This document shows positions 37,386 to 45,416 of a DNA stretch of 64,000 nt, one piece after another. The number at the start of each line of letters is the position of its first letter. Positions within the stretch are counted from its first letter, which is position 1. The notes beneath the pieces are model-generated. The model had not been told where the DNA came from. It saw only the letters and a program-made list of their open reading frames with translations, and searched no databases. Source of the DNA: Bacteroidota bacterium (GTDB taxonomy: Bacteria; Bacteroidota; Bacteroidia; Chitinophagales; Chitinophagaceae). The stretch covers positions 62,001 to 126,000 of the forward strand of contig JAUZNZ010000001.1 of NCBI GenBank assembly GCA_030706735.1. The letters run 5' to 3'. A program made the translations under genes and the position numbers.

Positions 37386-39194
37386 ATGGATAAATTTATC
37401 GTTTCGGCCCGAAAATACCGGCCCCAGGATTTCTCCACAGTAGTGGGGCAATCGCATATAACGACTACCCTTAAAAATGCCATCCGGAACAACCAGTTGG
37501 CACATGCCTTCCTGTTTTGCGGTCCACGCGGGGTAGGCAAAACAACGTGCGCACGCATTCTGGCCAAGACGATCAATTGCGAGAACGTGAGCGCTGAAGG
37601 CGAAGCCTGCAATCGCTGTCATTCCTGCGTGTCCTTCAATGAAGGAACATCGCTCAATATTCACGAGCTGGACGCGGCGAGCAACAATTCGGTGGATGAT
37701 ATCCGGAGCCTGGTGGATCAGGTGCGATTTGCCCCACAGGCGGGCAGATACAAGGTATATATCATTGATGAAGTGCATATGCTCAGCTCTTCGGCGTTTA
37801 ATGCATTTTTGAAAACGCTGGAAGAACCGCCGCCTTATGCCATTTTCATCCTGGCAACGACGGAAAAGCACAAAATACTGCCAACTATCCTGTCGAGATG
37901 CCAGATCTTCGATTTCAAACGCATTACCATCGGAGATACCGTGAGCCATCTGCGGGAGATCTGCGACAAGGAGTCGATAGGAGCTGAAAAGGCCGCACTG
38001 CATGTGATCGCTCAAAAGAGCGAAGGTTGTATGCGTGATGCGCTAAGTATCCTGGACAAGATCGTAAGCTTTACGAATGGTGAATTGACCTACCAGCACA
38101 CGCTGGAACATCTGAATATCCTCGATGCCGACAATTATTTCAGGCTTCTGGAAGCCATGGAGCGGCAAAACCTGTCCGATGCGCTCCTCTTGTACGACGA
38201 TATCAACAGGAAAGGATTCGAGGGCGACCTGGTCCTCAACGGCTTTGCCGAGTTCATTCGAAACCTCCTGGTTTGCCGTGATGAAAAAGTAGCTGCCCTG
38301 CTGGAGGTCGTTGAAAGCTTTCGCGACAGGTATATAGCGACGGGCAGGCGAATGGATGCGGCCTACCTCATCAGCGCCCTCAATGTCCTGAATGAAGCCG
38401 AGTTGAACTATAAAGCAGCGCGCAATAAACGGCTGCACGTCGAGTTGGCCCTGATCAAGCTCTGCTATCTGGGGCAGGCTTTGCGAAGCGGGGCGCCTCA
38501 AAAAAAGCCATTTGAAGGAGCAAAGCCGGTGTCCTTCAGGAATATACCGTCGATGGAACTTGTCACAGCGGAACGGCCAACACGCGCCAAATTGCTCGTG
38601 GAAGAGCAGGTAGAGGACCCGTCCAGGACGGTAACCCGGGACAGGGCGCTATTCAAAGAGGCGATCGCCCCCCCGGAGCCTGTGCCCGTTGAGGAAACGG
38701 CCGTAAAAGACCGATCGGGCGAAAGGGAACACGCAGCCACCCCGTCCCTGGCCTCCCTGCTGAAGATCCGGCAGCAATTCTCGAGCAAATCGCCGGCCCG
38801 CGAAGAAGACACCAGCATCGCGCTTACCCGGGAGGCCCTGCAGGAGGCCTGGATGGCCTATACCCGGCAATTGCGGGAAGCAAGGAGCCCGGCCACGCAG
38901 AGCTTCGAACGCGCGGTGCTGAAAATAGACGGCGGCCACAGTTTCGAAGTCATTACTAACAATAACCTGGAGCAGAAATTCATCGAACAGGAAAAAAGGA
39001 ACCTGTCCGACTGTCTGCAACGTACTTTTTCCAACAGAATGCTCACTTTCACGGTCAATGTGCTGGAAAACCAGGACTCGGAAGATCCGGAGGCAAGGCC
39101 ACTGAGCCAACGGGAACAATTTCTTCGGATTGCCGAACAATACCCGCTGGTCAAAGAATTGAAGGATCGTCTGAAACTGGAACTGGACTACTAG
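37386..39194 (+). CDS. dnaX: DNA polymerase III subunit gamma/tau
   Basis: Clamp-loader ATPase, 602 residues. Walker A FCGPRGVGKTTCARILA near residue 40, four-cysteine zinc module (NCENV...CNRCHSC) near 60-80, Walker B IIDEVHMLSSSAFNAFLKTLEEPP near 117 and sensor-1/SRC ILPTILSRCQIFDF near 160. The C-terminal half is a charged linker and a tau-like domain of about 120 residues (EAWMAYTRQLREARSPATQ). No slippery frameshift site was noticed. It is monocistronic with its own consensus promoter. Confidence 0.95.
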   Translation: MDKFIVSARKYRPQDFSTVVGQSHITTTLKNAIRNNQLAHAFLFCGPRGVGKTTCARILAKTINCENVSAEGEACNRCHSCVSFNEGTSLNIHELDAASNNSVDDIRSLVDQVRFAPQAGRYKVYIIDEVHMLSSSAFNAFLKTLEEPPPYAIFILATTEKHKILPTILSRCQIFDFKRITIGDTVSHLREICDKESIGAEKAALHVIAQKSEGCMRDALSILDKIVSFTNGELTYQHTLEHLNILDADNYFRLLEAMERQNLSDALLLYDDINRKGFEGDLVLNGFAEFIRNLLVCRDEKVAALLEVVESFRDRYIATGRRMDAAYLISALNVLNEAELNYKAARNKRLHVELALIKLCYLGQALRSGAPQKKPFEGAKPVSFRNIPSMELVTAERPTRAKLLVEEQVEDPSRTVTRDRALFKEAIAPPEPVPVEETAVKDRSGEREHAATPSLASLLKIRQQFSSKSPAREEDTSIALTREALQEAWMAYTRQLREARSPATQSFERAVLKIDGGHSFEVITNNNLEQKFIEQEKRNLSDCLQRTFSNRMLTFTVNVLENQDSEDPEARPLSQREQFLRIAEQYPLVKELKDRLKLELDY

Positions 39195-39243
39195 CGGGGG
39201 AATTCAACCAACAAAAATCCCCGTTAAATTACATTCACAAATT

Positions 39244-39273
39244 TTGCGATATCCCCGATTGGCCGGAACTTTG
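39244..39273 (+). promoter_or_regulatory. Promoter of the GH18/NodB/GT2 gene
   Basis: TTG (39244-39246), 19 bp, then GAACTTTG (39266-39273), seven of eight -7 positions. Transcription would start near 39280, giving almost no leader before the ATG at 39287. Confidence 0.55.
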
Positions 39274-39286
39274 CCAATCCTAAGCT

Positions 39287-42200
39287 ATGGAAGGCAACAC
39301 CACACCGGATTCATCACCGTCACAGCCAGCCAGCGAGTCGACGCGCCAGGTATTCCACGCCCGATCGACCGGACGCTGGCAGCGTTTTAAATGGGGAGGT
39401 AGGATCGTCCTGCTTTTCCTGGTATTGTTCGTCGTTATTTTTTCCATCGCCGTTTCCCGCGGATATATGCCCGCGCTGCCCCGGATCAAGGAACAAAGCC
39501 AGCTCTACAAGAAAGTGCTGGATACAAACCGGACCTTCATCATCAAGAACAGCCTGATCGAACAATATGGCGGCTTTCGCAAATATATTACAGAGAAAGT
39601 GCCGTATAAGCCGGGCGCATTCCCGGTCATGTCCAAGAAGGATTCAGTGAGGAATGGACTGAAAGCCGTGCCGGTAGATACCAGTTTCCGCTCCCTTACC
39701 AAATTCCCATGCGGCATCCGGGCCGCCTTTTATGTCGATTGGGACGCACAGTCCTTCCTGTCCCTGCAGCAGTATGTCTCCAAAATGAACCTGGTGATCC
39801 CCGAATGGATCTTTATCGATCCTACTGCCGACACCTTATATACGGATATCGATAACCGCGCCTGGACGGTAATGAAGAATTCCGGAGTGAAGGTGATGCC
39901 TATTCTCTCGAATAATTATAAAGAAGTGTTCCGCGGGGATGCCGTACACCGTATTATCCATAGTCCGGAAAAGAAGGAACGCCTGATCCATGATCTGATC
40001 ACGATCCTGGTTAAGAACCGGTTCGTCGGGGTGAATGTGGATTTCGAAGAGCTGCAGGAAAAGAAGAACGAGGAACTGGTAAGCTTCCAGAAGGAACTAT
40101 ACGAACGCCTTCATGCTGCGAATTTCCTGGTCACGCAGGATGTGATCCCGTTCAACGAAGACTATAATTTCGAGCAGCTGTCAAAATATAATGATTACAT
40201 CTTCCTGATGGCCTACGACCAGTATTCCGATAATACCGGCCCGGGGCCGATCGCGCATCAAAAATGGATCGAAGGGGCTGTCGATGCCGCGGTAAAGAAA
40301 ATACCGATCCAGAAACTAATCCTTAGCATGGCGGCATACGGGTATGATTGGAAATTGGGGAAAGAGGTGTCTGCACGTACCGTCAGTTACCAGCAGGCTT
40401 TGTTCACGGCCAAGGACCAGGAAACCGGCATCGATTTCGATAATAATTCGTATAACCTGCATTTCAATTATGTCGATGAAGACGACAATAATACGCGGCA
40501 CCAGGTGCAGTTCACCGATGCGGCGACCATCTTTAACGGTCTCCGGTTTGCCACTGAATACGGGCTAAGCGGAACGGCGATCTGGCGACTGGGCGACGAA
40601 GACCCAAGGGTATGGGATTTTTATGACAAGGACATGCGCAAATCCGCGCTGGACAGTTTCAATTTCGGCGAGTTCAGTAAGGTCGAGGCAAAGGCCGACG
40701 CTGACTTTGTCGACTACGAGGGCTCGGGAGAGGTATTGGATATAATCGCCACGCCCACCAACGGTCGCATCACCCCGGAAGTCGACACCAGCGAAATGCT
40801 GATCAGCGAAGAGACTTACGATAGCCTTCCGTCCAAGTTCGTAGCCCGGAAGTATGGGACCAGCGACTCGATGAAACTGGTTTTGACCTTTGATGACGGG
40901 CCGGACCCCCGGTACACCCCAAAGATCCTCGACATCCTCAGCAAATACCATGTCCCCGCAACGTTCTTCCTTGTCGGCATCAATGCCGAAAACAATATAC
41001 CCATCGTCAAGCGGGAATTCAAGGAAGGCCATGAGATCGGAGATCACACGTTCACCCACCCGAATATCGCCAAAGTGAGCCAACGCCGGGCGGTATTGGA
41101 GATCGAAGCGACGAGGCTGCTGATCGAATGCATTACGGGTCATTCCACGATCATGTTCAGAGCCCCGTACAATGCGGATTTCGAACCCGAAAAATGGGAG
41201 GAACTGATCCCTGTGGCCATAGCCCGAAAAAAGAACTTTCTGGATATCGGCGAGTCGATCGACCCGCAGGACTGGGTGCCGGAGACTTCGGCCGACACCA
41301 TCTATCAGCGTGTGATCGATGGCAAGAATACCATGACGAAGGCCAAGCTTAGTGGCAATATCATCCTGCTCCATGATGCCGGGGGAGAGGATCGGAGTGC
41401 GACAGTAGAGGCCTTGCCGCGGATCATTGAATATTTCCAGGCCCGCGGTTTCAAGTTCACCACGGTAGCAGATATTCTCGGAAAGAGCAAGAATGAACTG
41501 ATGCCGGAAGTACCCAAAGGAAGCGGCTATTACCTGCTTCAGATCAATTATTATTTCGCTGAACTGGGCTATTGGGGAGGGCACATCCTCTTTTCGATGT
41601 TTATTACCTTTATGATCCTTTCCGTCGGGAGAGTCGTCGCGCTGGCCTTTATTGCCACGCGGGAGTATTTCAAGGAAAAGAAAAAGCCTTTGCTGCCGTT
41701 CTGGTTGCCCGATGGTTCCGACGCTCCGCTGGTCAGCATCATCGTGCCCGCTTATAATGAAGAGGTCAACGTCCTCAGTTCCATCGAGAGCCTGCTGAAA
41801 ACTAACTATCCCAATTTCGAGATCCTTTTCGTCGATGACGGCAGCAAGGATAACACATACGAAAAGGTGATGGCGGCGTTCGGGGCCCATCCCAAGGTAA
41901 AGGTATTCTCCAAGCCAAATGGAGGAAAAGCCTCAGCCCTGAATTTCGGCATCCGCCAATCCCGTGCTGAATTTGTCGTTTGCATCGATGCAGACACCAA
42001 GCTGAAGCCGGATGCCGTATCGTGCCTGATGGAAAACTTTGCGCCGGCGTCTACGGGCACGGACGAACCGGGTCATGGGGCCGTCAGGGCATTGGTGGGA
42101 GCTGTCGCCGGCAATGTAAAAGTGGGAAATACCGTAAATCTGCTCACCAAGTGGCAGTCCATCGAATACATCAGCAGTCAGAATTTCGACAGGAAGGCTT

Positions 42201-42835
42201 TTGCCTATCTGAATGCCATAACCGTGGTGCCGGGAGCGATCGGCGCTTTTCGCAAAGCAGCCATACAGGAGGCGGGCGGCTTCACCACGGACACATTGGC
42301 CGAGGATTGTGATATTACGGTCCGCATCCTGCGATGCGGCTATATTATCGCGAACGATAACAGGGCGATCGCCAAAACAGAGGCCCCTGAGACGATGAAA
42401 ATGTTCATCAAGCAGCGCTTTCGCTGGAATTTTGGCGTCATGCAAACCTTCTGGAAGAACAGAGATGCCCTGTTCAACTGGAAATACCGGTGGCTGGGCT
42501 GGGTAGCGCTGCCGAATATCCTCATCTTTCAATATATCATCCCCTTCGTCATTCCACTGGCCGATTTCTTCATGCTTGTCGGACTGCTGACCGGCAATGC
42601 ATCAAAGATCGCCGGATATTATGTTGTCTTTATGCTGGTGGATGCCGCAGTAGCCGTTCTCGCCTTCAGCTTTGAAAAGGAACGGATCGTCAAACTTCTC
42701 TGGTTGATCCCTCAACGCCTGATCTGGCGATGGCTGATGTGGTTCGTCCTGTTCAAGGCGGTCAGGCGGGCTTTCAAGGGTGAATTGCAGCATTGGGGTG
42801 TGCTAAAAAGGACGGGGAACGTGAAAGCAGCATAG
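39287..42835 (+). CDS. Three-domain GH18 / polysaccharide deacetylase / GT2 protein
   Basis: An 1182-residue membrane protein joining three activities. After a basic cytoplasmic head and one span (IVLLFLVLFVVIFSIAV, near 38-58) comes a GH18 chitinase-like domain, residues about 130-440, with catalytic block FVGVNVDFEEL. Next is a NodB polysaccharide deacetylase, about 525-720, with LTFDDGPDPRYTPKIL and metal site GDHTFTHPN. After more membrane spans there is a processive family-2 glycosyltransferase, about 810-1060, with VSIIVPAYNEE, DADT, AEDCD and QRFRW, and then C-terminal spans. The GT2 half resembles PgaC/IcaA-type poly-N-acetylglucosamine or hyaluronan synthases. The set suggests polymerisation of an amino-sugar polymer with linked deacetylation and trimming. 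The polymer itself is unknown. Monocistronic. Confidence 0.88.
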   Translation: MEGNTTPDSSPSQPASESTRQVFHARSTGRWQRFKWGGRIVLLFLVLFVVIFSIAVSRGYMPALPRIKEQSQLYKKVLDTNRTFIIKNSLIEQYGGFRKYITEKVPYKPGAFPVMSKKDSVRNGLKAVPVDTSFRSLTKFPCGIRAAFYVDWDAQSFLSLQQYVSKMNLVIPEWIFIDPTADTLYTDIDNRAWTVMKNSGVKVMPILSNNYKEVFRGDAVHRIIHSPEKKERLIHDLITILVKNRFVGVNVDFEELQEKKNEELVSFQKELYERLHAANFLVTQDVIPFNEDYNFEQLSKYNDYIFLMAYDQYSDNTGPGPIAHQKWIEGAVDAAVKKIPIQKLILSMAAYGYDWKLGKEVSARTVSYQQALFTAKDQETGIDFDNNSYNLHFNYVDEDDNNTRHQVQFTDAATIFNGLRFATEYGLSGTAIWRLGDEDPRVWDFYDKDMRKSALDSFNFGEFSKVEAKADADFVDYEGSGEVLDIIATPTNGRITPEVDTSEMLISEETYDSLPSKFVARKYGTSDSMKLVLTFDDGPDPRYTPKILDILSKYHVPATFFLVGINAENNIPIVKREFKEGHEIGDHTFTHPNIAKVSQRRAVLEIEATRLLIECITGHSTIMFRAPYNADFEPEKWEELIPVAIARKKNFLDIGESIDPQDWVPETSADTIYQRVIDGKNTMTKAKLSGNIILLHDAGGEDRSATVEALPRIIEYFQARGFKFTTVADILGKSKNELMPEVPKGSGYYLLQINYYFAELGYWGGHILFSMFITFMILSVGRVVALAFIATREYFKEKKKPLLPFWLPDGSDAPLVSIIVPAYNEEVNVLSSIESLLKTNYPNFEILFVDDGSKDNTYEKVMAAFGAHPKVKVFSKPNGGKASALNFGIRQSRAEFVVCIDADTKLKPDAVSCLMENFAPASTGTDEPGHGAVRALVGAVAGNVKVGNTVNLLTKWQSIEYISSQNFDRKAFAYLNAITVVPGAIGAFRKAAIQEAGGFTTDTLAEDCDITVRILRCGYIIANDNRAIAKTEAPETMKMFIKQRFRWNFGVMQTFWKNRDALFNWKYRWLGWVALPNILIFQYIIPFVIPLADFFMLVGLLTGNASKIAGYYVVFMLVDAAVAVLAFSFEKERIVKLLWLIPQRLIWRWLMWFVLFKAVRRAFKGELQHWGVLKRTGNVKAA

Positions 42836-42964
42836 CCGGCGGGGGCACGAAGAAAGCGGTCCGGCAGACGGGTGCAGAGCCTGCAAAAAGGGACCAAATT
42901 CCTCATTTTATCTTAATTTCACCGCTCGATTCAGAATCATCCCGTTTAAATAAGACCAAGTATT

Positions 42965-44653
42965 ATGGCTGAAGTTATTTTGATGCCCCGTTTGAGCGAT
43001 ACGATGACCGAAGGTGTTATCGCTGCCTGGCATAAAAAAGTCGGTGATCCCGTAAAAAAAGGAGAATTGCTTGCGGAAGTGGAAACGGATAAGGCCACCA
43101 TGGATCTGGAAAGTTATAAGGACGGCACTTTATTGTTCGTTGGAACAGACAAGGGAGGCAAGATACAGGTGAATGACCTTTTGGCCATTATTGGCGCGCC
43201 CGGAGAAGATATCAGTTCCCTGGTAAAGGGTGGAAATACCCAGACCCCACCCGCAGCCACTCCGCCCGTTACCCCGGCGCCGGCGACCTCAACCTCCACC
43301 AATTCCTCCGCTACTTCCCCTGCCTCCGCCGCGGCAGCCCCGGCGCAAGCGACGGCACTGCCGGGTTTGGACCTTTCGAAAGTGGAGGAGGTGATCCTTA
43401 TGCCGAGGCTCAGCGACACCATGACGGAGGGCGTCATTGCAGACTGGCATAAAAAGCCGGGAGACATGGTTAAAAAGGGGGATATCCTGGCCGATATCGA
43501 AACAGACAAAGCAACCATGGAACTGGAAAGCTATAAGGAAGGGAAATTATTATATATAGGTGCGCAGAAAGGGGAAAAGATCGCGGTCAACGATCTGCTG
43601 GCCGTTATAGGAGATGAGAAAAAGACGGATCTGCAAAAGATCGTGTCTGCGTCGAAGAATAAGGCTGGCGGTTCTCCGAACAATGCGGCTGCAACAAACC
43701 AAAATGCCGGCCCGCTCCAACAGGCCCAAGCCGGGAATGGCAGTCCGTCCCAGCAGGCGTCCGGCATGTCCGTGACCGCGGAAGGAAGGATCAAGGCCTC
43801 ACCGCTGGCCAAGCGGATCGCCGCCGAAAAGGGCATCGATATTTCACAAGTGCCCGGATCGGGAGATAATGGACGGATCGTGAAGAAGGACGTGGACAGT
43901 TGGGTTCCTGGACAAGCGGCGGTCCCGGCCGTTTCGGGAAAGCCCGTACAGCCAGCCATGCCGGCCGGCCAACCCTCATTCGAAGACGTCCCCGTATCGC
44001 AAATGCGTAAGATCATTGCCAAGCGTCTTGCGGAAAGCAAGTTCTCGGCGCCCCATTTTTATGTAACGATGACGGTTGACATGGACAAGGCCGTGGAAAG
44101 CCGGACGAGGATCAACGACGTGTCGCCTGTAAAGATCTCTTTCAACGATCTCGTGTTGAAGGCGTCTGCCCTTGCCCTGAAACAGCATCCCGCCGTGAAC
44201 AGCAGCTGGCTCGGAGACAAAATACGCATCAATCATCATGTCAATATCGGGGTGGCGGTAGCTGTCGAGGAAGGCCTGCTGGTTCCTGTCGTCCGCTATG
44301 CCGACACCAAGTCCCTCTCGCAGATCGCCACGGAGGTTAAGGATTTCGCGCAGAGAGCAAAAAATAAGAAACTACAACCCGCGGATTGGGAAGGCAGCAC
44401 ATTCACCATATCCAACCTGGGCATGTTCGGAGTGGATGAGTTCACGGCGATCATCAACCCTCCCGACGCGTGTATCCTTGCAATCGGAGCGATCCAAAAC
44501 GTTCCGGTCATACGGAACGGCACCGTAGCAGCCGGGAATATCATGAAGCTGACGCTAAGCTGCGATCACCGCGTAGTGGACGGAGCCAAAGGAGCCGCCT
44601 TCCTTCAAACACTGAAGGGATTACTGGAAGAGCCATTGCGAATGCTGGTGTAG
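42965..44653 (+). CDS. pdhC: Pyruvate dehydrogenase E2, dihydrolipoamide acetyltransferase
   Basis: A 562-residue E2 subunit of the pyruvate dehydrogenase complex, forming acetyl-CoA. Two lipoyl domains are visible, with lipoylated lysines in VETDKATMDLESY (near residue 42) and IETDKATMELESY (near 183), joined by Ala/Pro/Thr-rich linkers. A peripheral-subunit binding domain (KASPLAKRIAAEKGIDISQV) follows near 280. The catalytic domain ends with the active-site LSCDHRVVDGAKGA. The E1 and E3 genes are not next to it, so the complex is encoded at separate loci. The acetyl specificity is inferred from overall resemblance; a branched-chain E2 is less likely. Confidence 0.9.
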   Translation: MAEVILMPRLSDTMTEGVIAAWHKKVGDPVKKGELLAEVETDKATMDLESYKDGTLLFVGTDKGGKIQVNDLLAIIGAPGEDISSLVKGGNTQTPPAATPPVTPAPATSTSTNSSATSPASAAAAPAQATALPGLDLSKVEEVILMPRLSDTMTEGVIADWHKKPGDMVKKGDILADIETDKATMELESYKEGKLLYIGAQKGEKIAVNDLLAVIGDEKKTDLQKIVSASKNKAGGSPNNAAATNQNAGPLQQAQAGNGSPSQQASGMSVTAEGRIKASPLAKRIAAEKGIDISQVPGSGDNGRIVKKDVDSWVPGQAAVPAVSGKPVQPAMPAGQPSFEDVPVSQMRKIIAKRLAESKFSAPHFYVTMTVDMDKAVESRTRINDVSPVKISFNDLVLKASALALKQHPAVNSSWLGDKIRINHHVNIGVAVAVEEGLLVPVVRYADTKSLSQIATEVKDFAQRAKNKKLQPADWEGSTFTISNLGMFGVDEFTAIINPPDACILAIGAIQNVPVIRNGTVAAGNIMKLTLSCDHRVVDGAKGAAFLQTLKGLLEEPLRMLV

Positions 44654-44707
44654 GGACCGCGGTGAGGCATTGCCGGTTGCCGCGATGCGGGCATAAGATG
44701 CGGGCAT

Positions 44708-44740
44708 AAAAAAAGCTGTCTCTATTCCTCACGAGACAGC
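44708..44740 (-). terminator. Terminator of small HTH gene 1
   Basis: GCTGTCTC and GAGACAGC form a perfect 8-bp stem with a 10-base loop. On the minus strand it is followed by seven T residues. It lies about 75 bp after the stop of the 44814-45095 gene and also separates it from the convergent pdhC. Confidence 0.8.
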
Positions 44741-44813
44741 CCATTGGCGAAGGTTGGATGGGATCCTGACTAAATGGATAAGCATGGTCCTGGTCCTGGA
44801 ACGCTGCGGACCC

Positions 44814-45095
44814 CTAGATCTTAAGGATATTATTTTTGTTTTTGGCATACTCTTCCTGTATCAGCTGGATTATCTGGCCTTTGTCTATTTCGCAAAATTT
44901 CGCGATCAGGAACAGTTCTTCGAGCGTGAATTTTTCGACCTTATGCATCAGCTCGGTGAAGCGGTCGACCTTTTTTCCGATATCCCTTGCCACGATCGTC
45001 TTTGGAATGAACTTGAAAATGTCATTGAAAGAAATTATTCTTCCCTCGGTTATCATAGGTTTGATAAGGTAGTATCGTGAATCTTTATCTTCCAT
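44814..45095 (-). CDS. Small HTH-like protein 1 (paralogue of 49668-49952)
   Basis: A 93-residue protein without signal peptide or membrane span. It aligns end to end with the protein at 49668-49952, roughly half the residues identical by eye, with shared blocks IPKTIVA.D.GKKV.RF and KFTL.EL. The stretch IVARDIGKKVDRFTELMHKVEKFTLEELFLIAKFCEID reads like a Cro/XRE-type helix-turn-helix, which makes a DNA-binding regulator likely. It is transcribed away from the DnaE-type polymerase gene. The 320-bp region between them holds two palindromes, so both genes may be controlled from there. Function is inferred; no named family was recognised. Confidence 0.65.
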   Translation of the reverse strand: MEDKDSRYYLIKPMITEGRIISFNDIFKFIPKTIVARDIGKKVDRFTELMHKVEKFTLEELFLIAKFCEIDKGQIIQLIQEEYAKNKNNILKI

Positions 45096-45341
45096 AGTTC
45101 AAAACAAAGAAAAATTATAATACTTTAATTGCGACTAAGGAACAAATTTTGCCAACATCCCAATGTGTTATTTTCTTCTTCCAACTTCTTCTTTTTTTTC
45201 AACCCGTTTTTGTATTTTATAATCCCGCTTACGGTAATTTCTTGAACTGATTTTTCTTTTTTTTAGACCTAATCCTTCTTTTTTTTGACCCTAATTCATT
45301 GACTTCGTATCGTTCATCCATTATATCCGGCATACAAAAAT

Positions 45342-45356
45342 ACTAAATAATTTAGT
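45342..45356. promoter_or_regulatory. Operator-like palindrome 1 (ACTAAATAATTTAGT)
   Basis: Perfect 6-bp arms ACTAAA/TTTAGT around TAA. It differs at only two positions from the palindrome in front of small HTH gene 2 (ATTAAATAATTTAAT). Centre to centre it is 23 bp from palindrome 2, about two helical turns, which would suit cooperative binding. Confidence 0.5.
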
Positions 45357-45363
45357 TAATCAA

Positions 45364-45380
45364 TACTAATAAAATTAGTA
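45364..45380. promoter_or_regulatory. Operator-like palindrome 2 (TACTAATAAAATTAGTA)
   Basis: Perfect 7-bp arms around AAA, with half-sites like those of palindrome 1. It lies immediately upstream of the -7 element and covers the expected -33 region, so a bound protein would block transcription of the polymerase operon. Confidence 0.5.
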
Positions 45381-45388
45381 TTTGTAGG

Positions 45389-45396
45389 TAGTTTTG
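45389..45396 (+). promoter_or_regulatory. -7 element of the DnaE-type/DinB operon
   Basis: TAGTTTTG fits TAnnTTTG at all positions, 20 bp before the ATG at 45417. No TTG is found 19 bp upstream; the palindrome occupies that place, as is common for promoters that need control by a factor. Confidence 0.5.
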
Positions 45397-45416
45397 CCCC
45401 TACAAGACCTATCTGC

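Larger units (their letters stand above)
45096..45416. promoter_or_regulatory. AT-rich divergent control region of the polymerase cassette
   Basis: The 320 bp between the small HTH gene and the DnaE-type gene are clearly more AT-rich than the neighbours. Three copies of TTC plus eight T begin at 45189, 45254 and 45276; the last two extend to a 20-bp near-repeat (TTCTTTTTTTT then AGACCTAAT or GACCCTAAT). Two palindromes follow at 45342 and 45364 and a perfect -7 element at 45389. Confidence 0.6.

Noticed and set aside
40565-41890. Long minus-strand ORF (441 aa) inside the GH18/NodB/GT2 gene
   Set aside because: It is antisense to a gene with clear domains and has no recognisable motifs; a shadow caused by codon bias.
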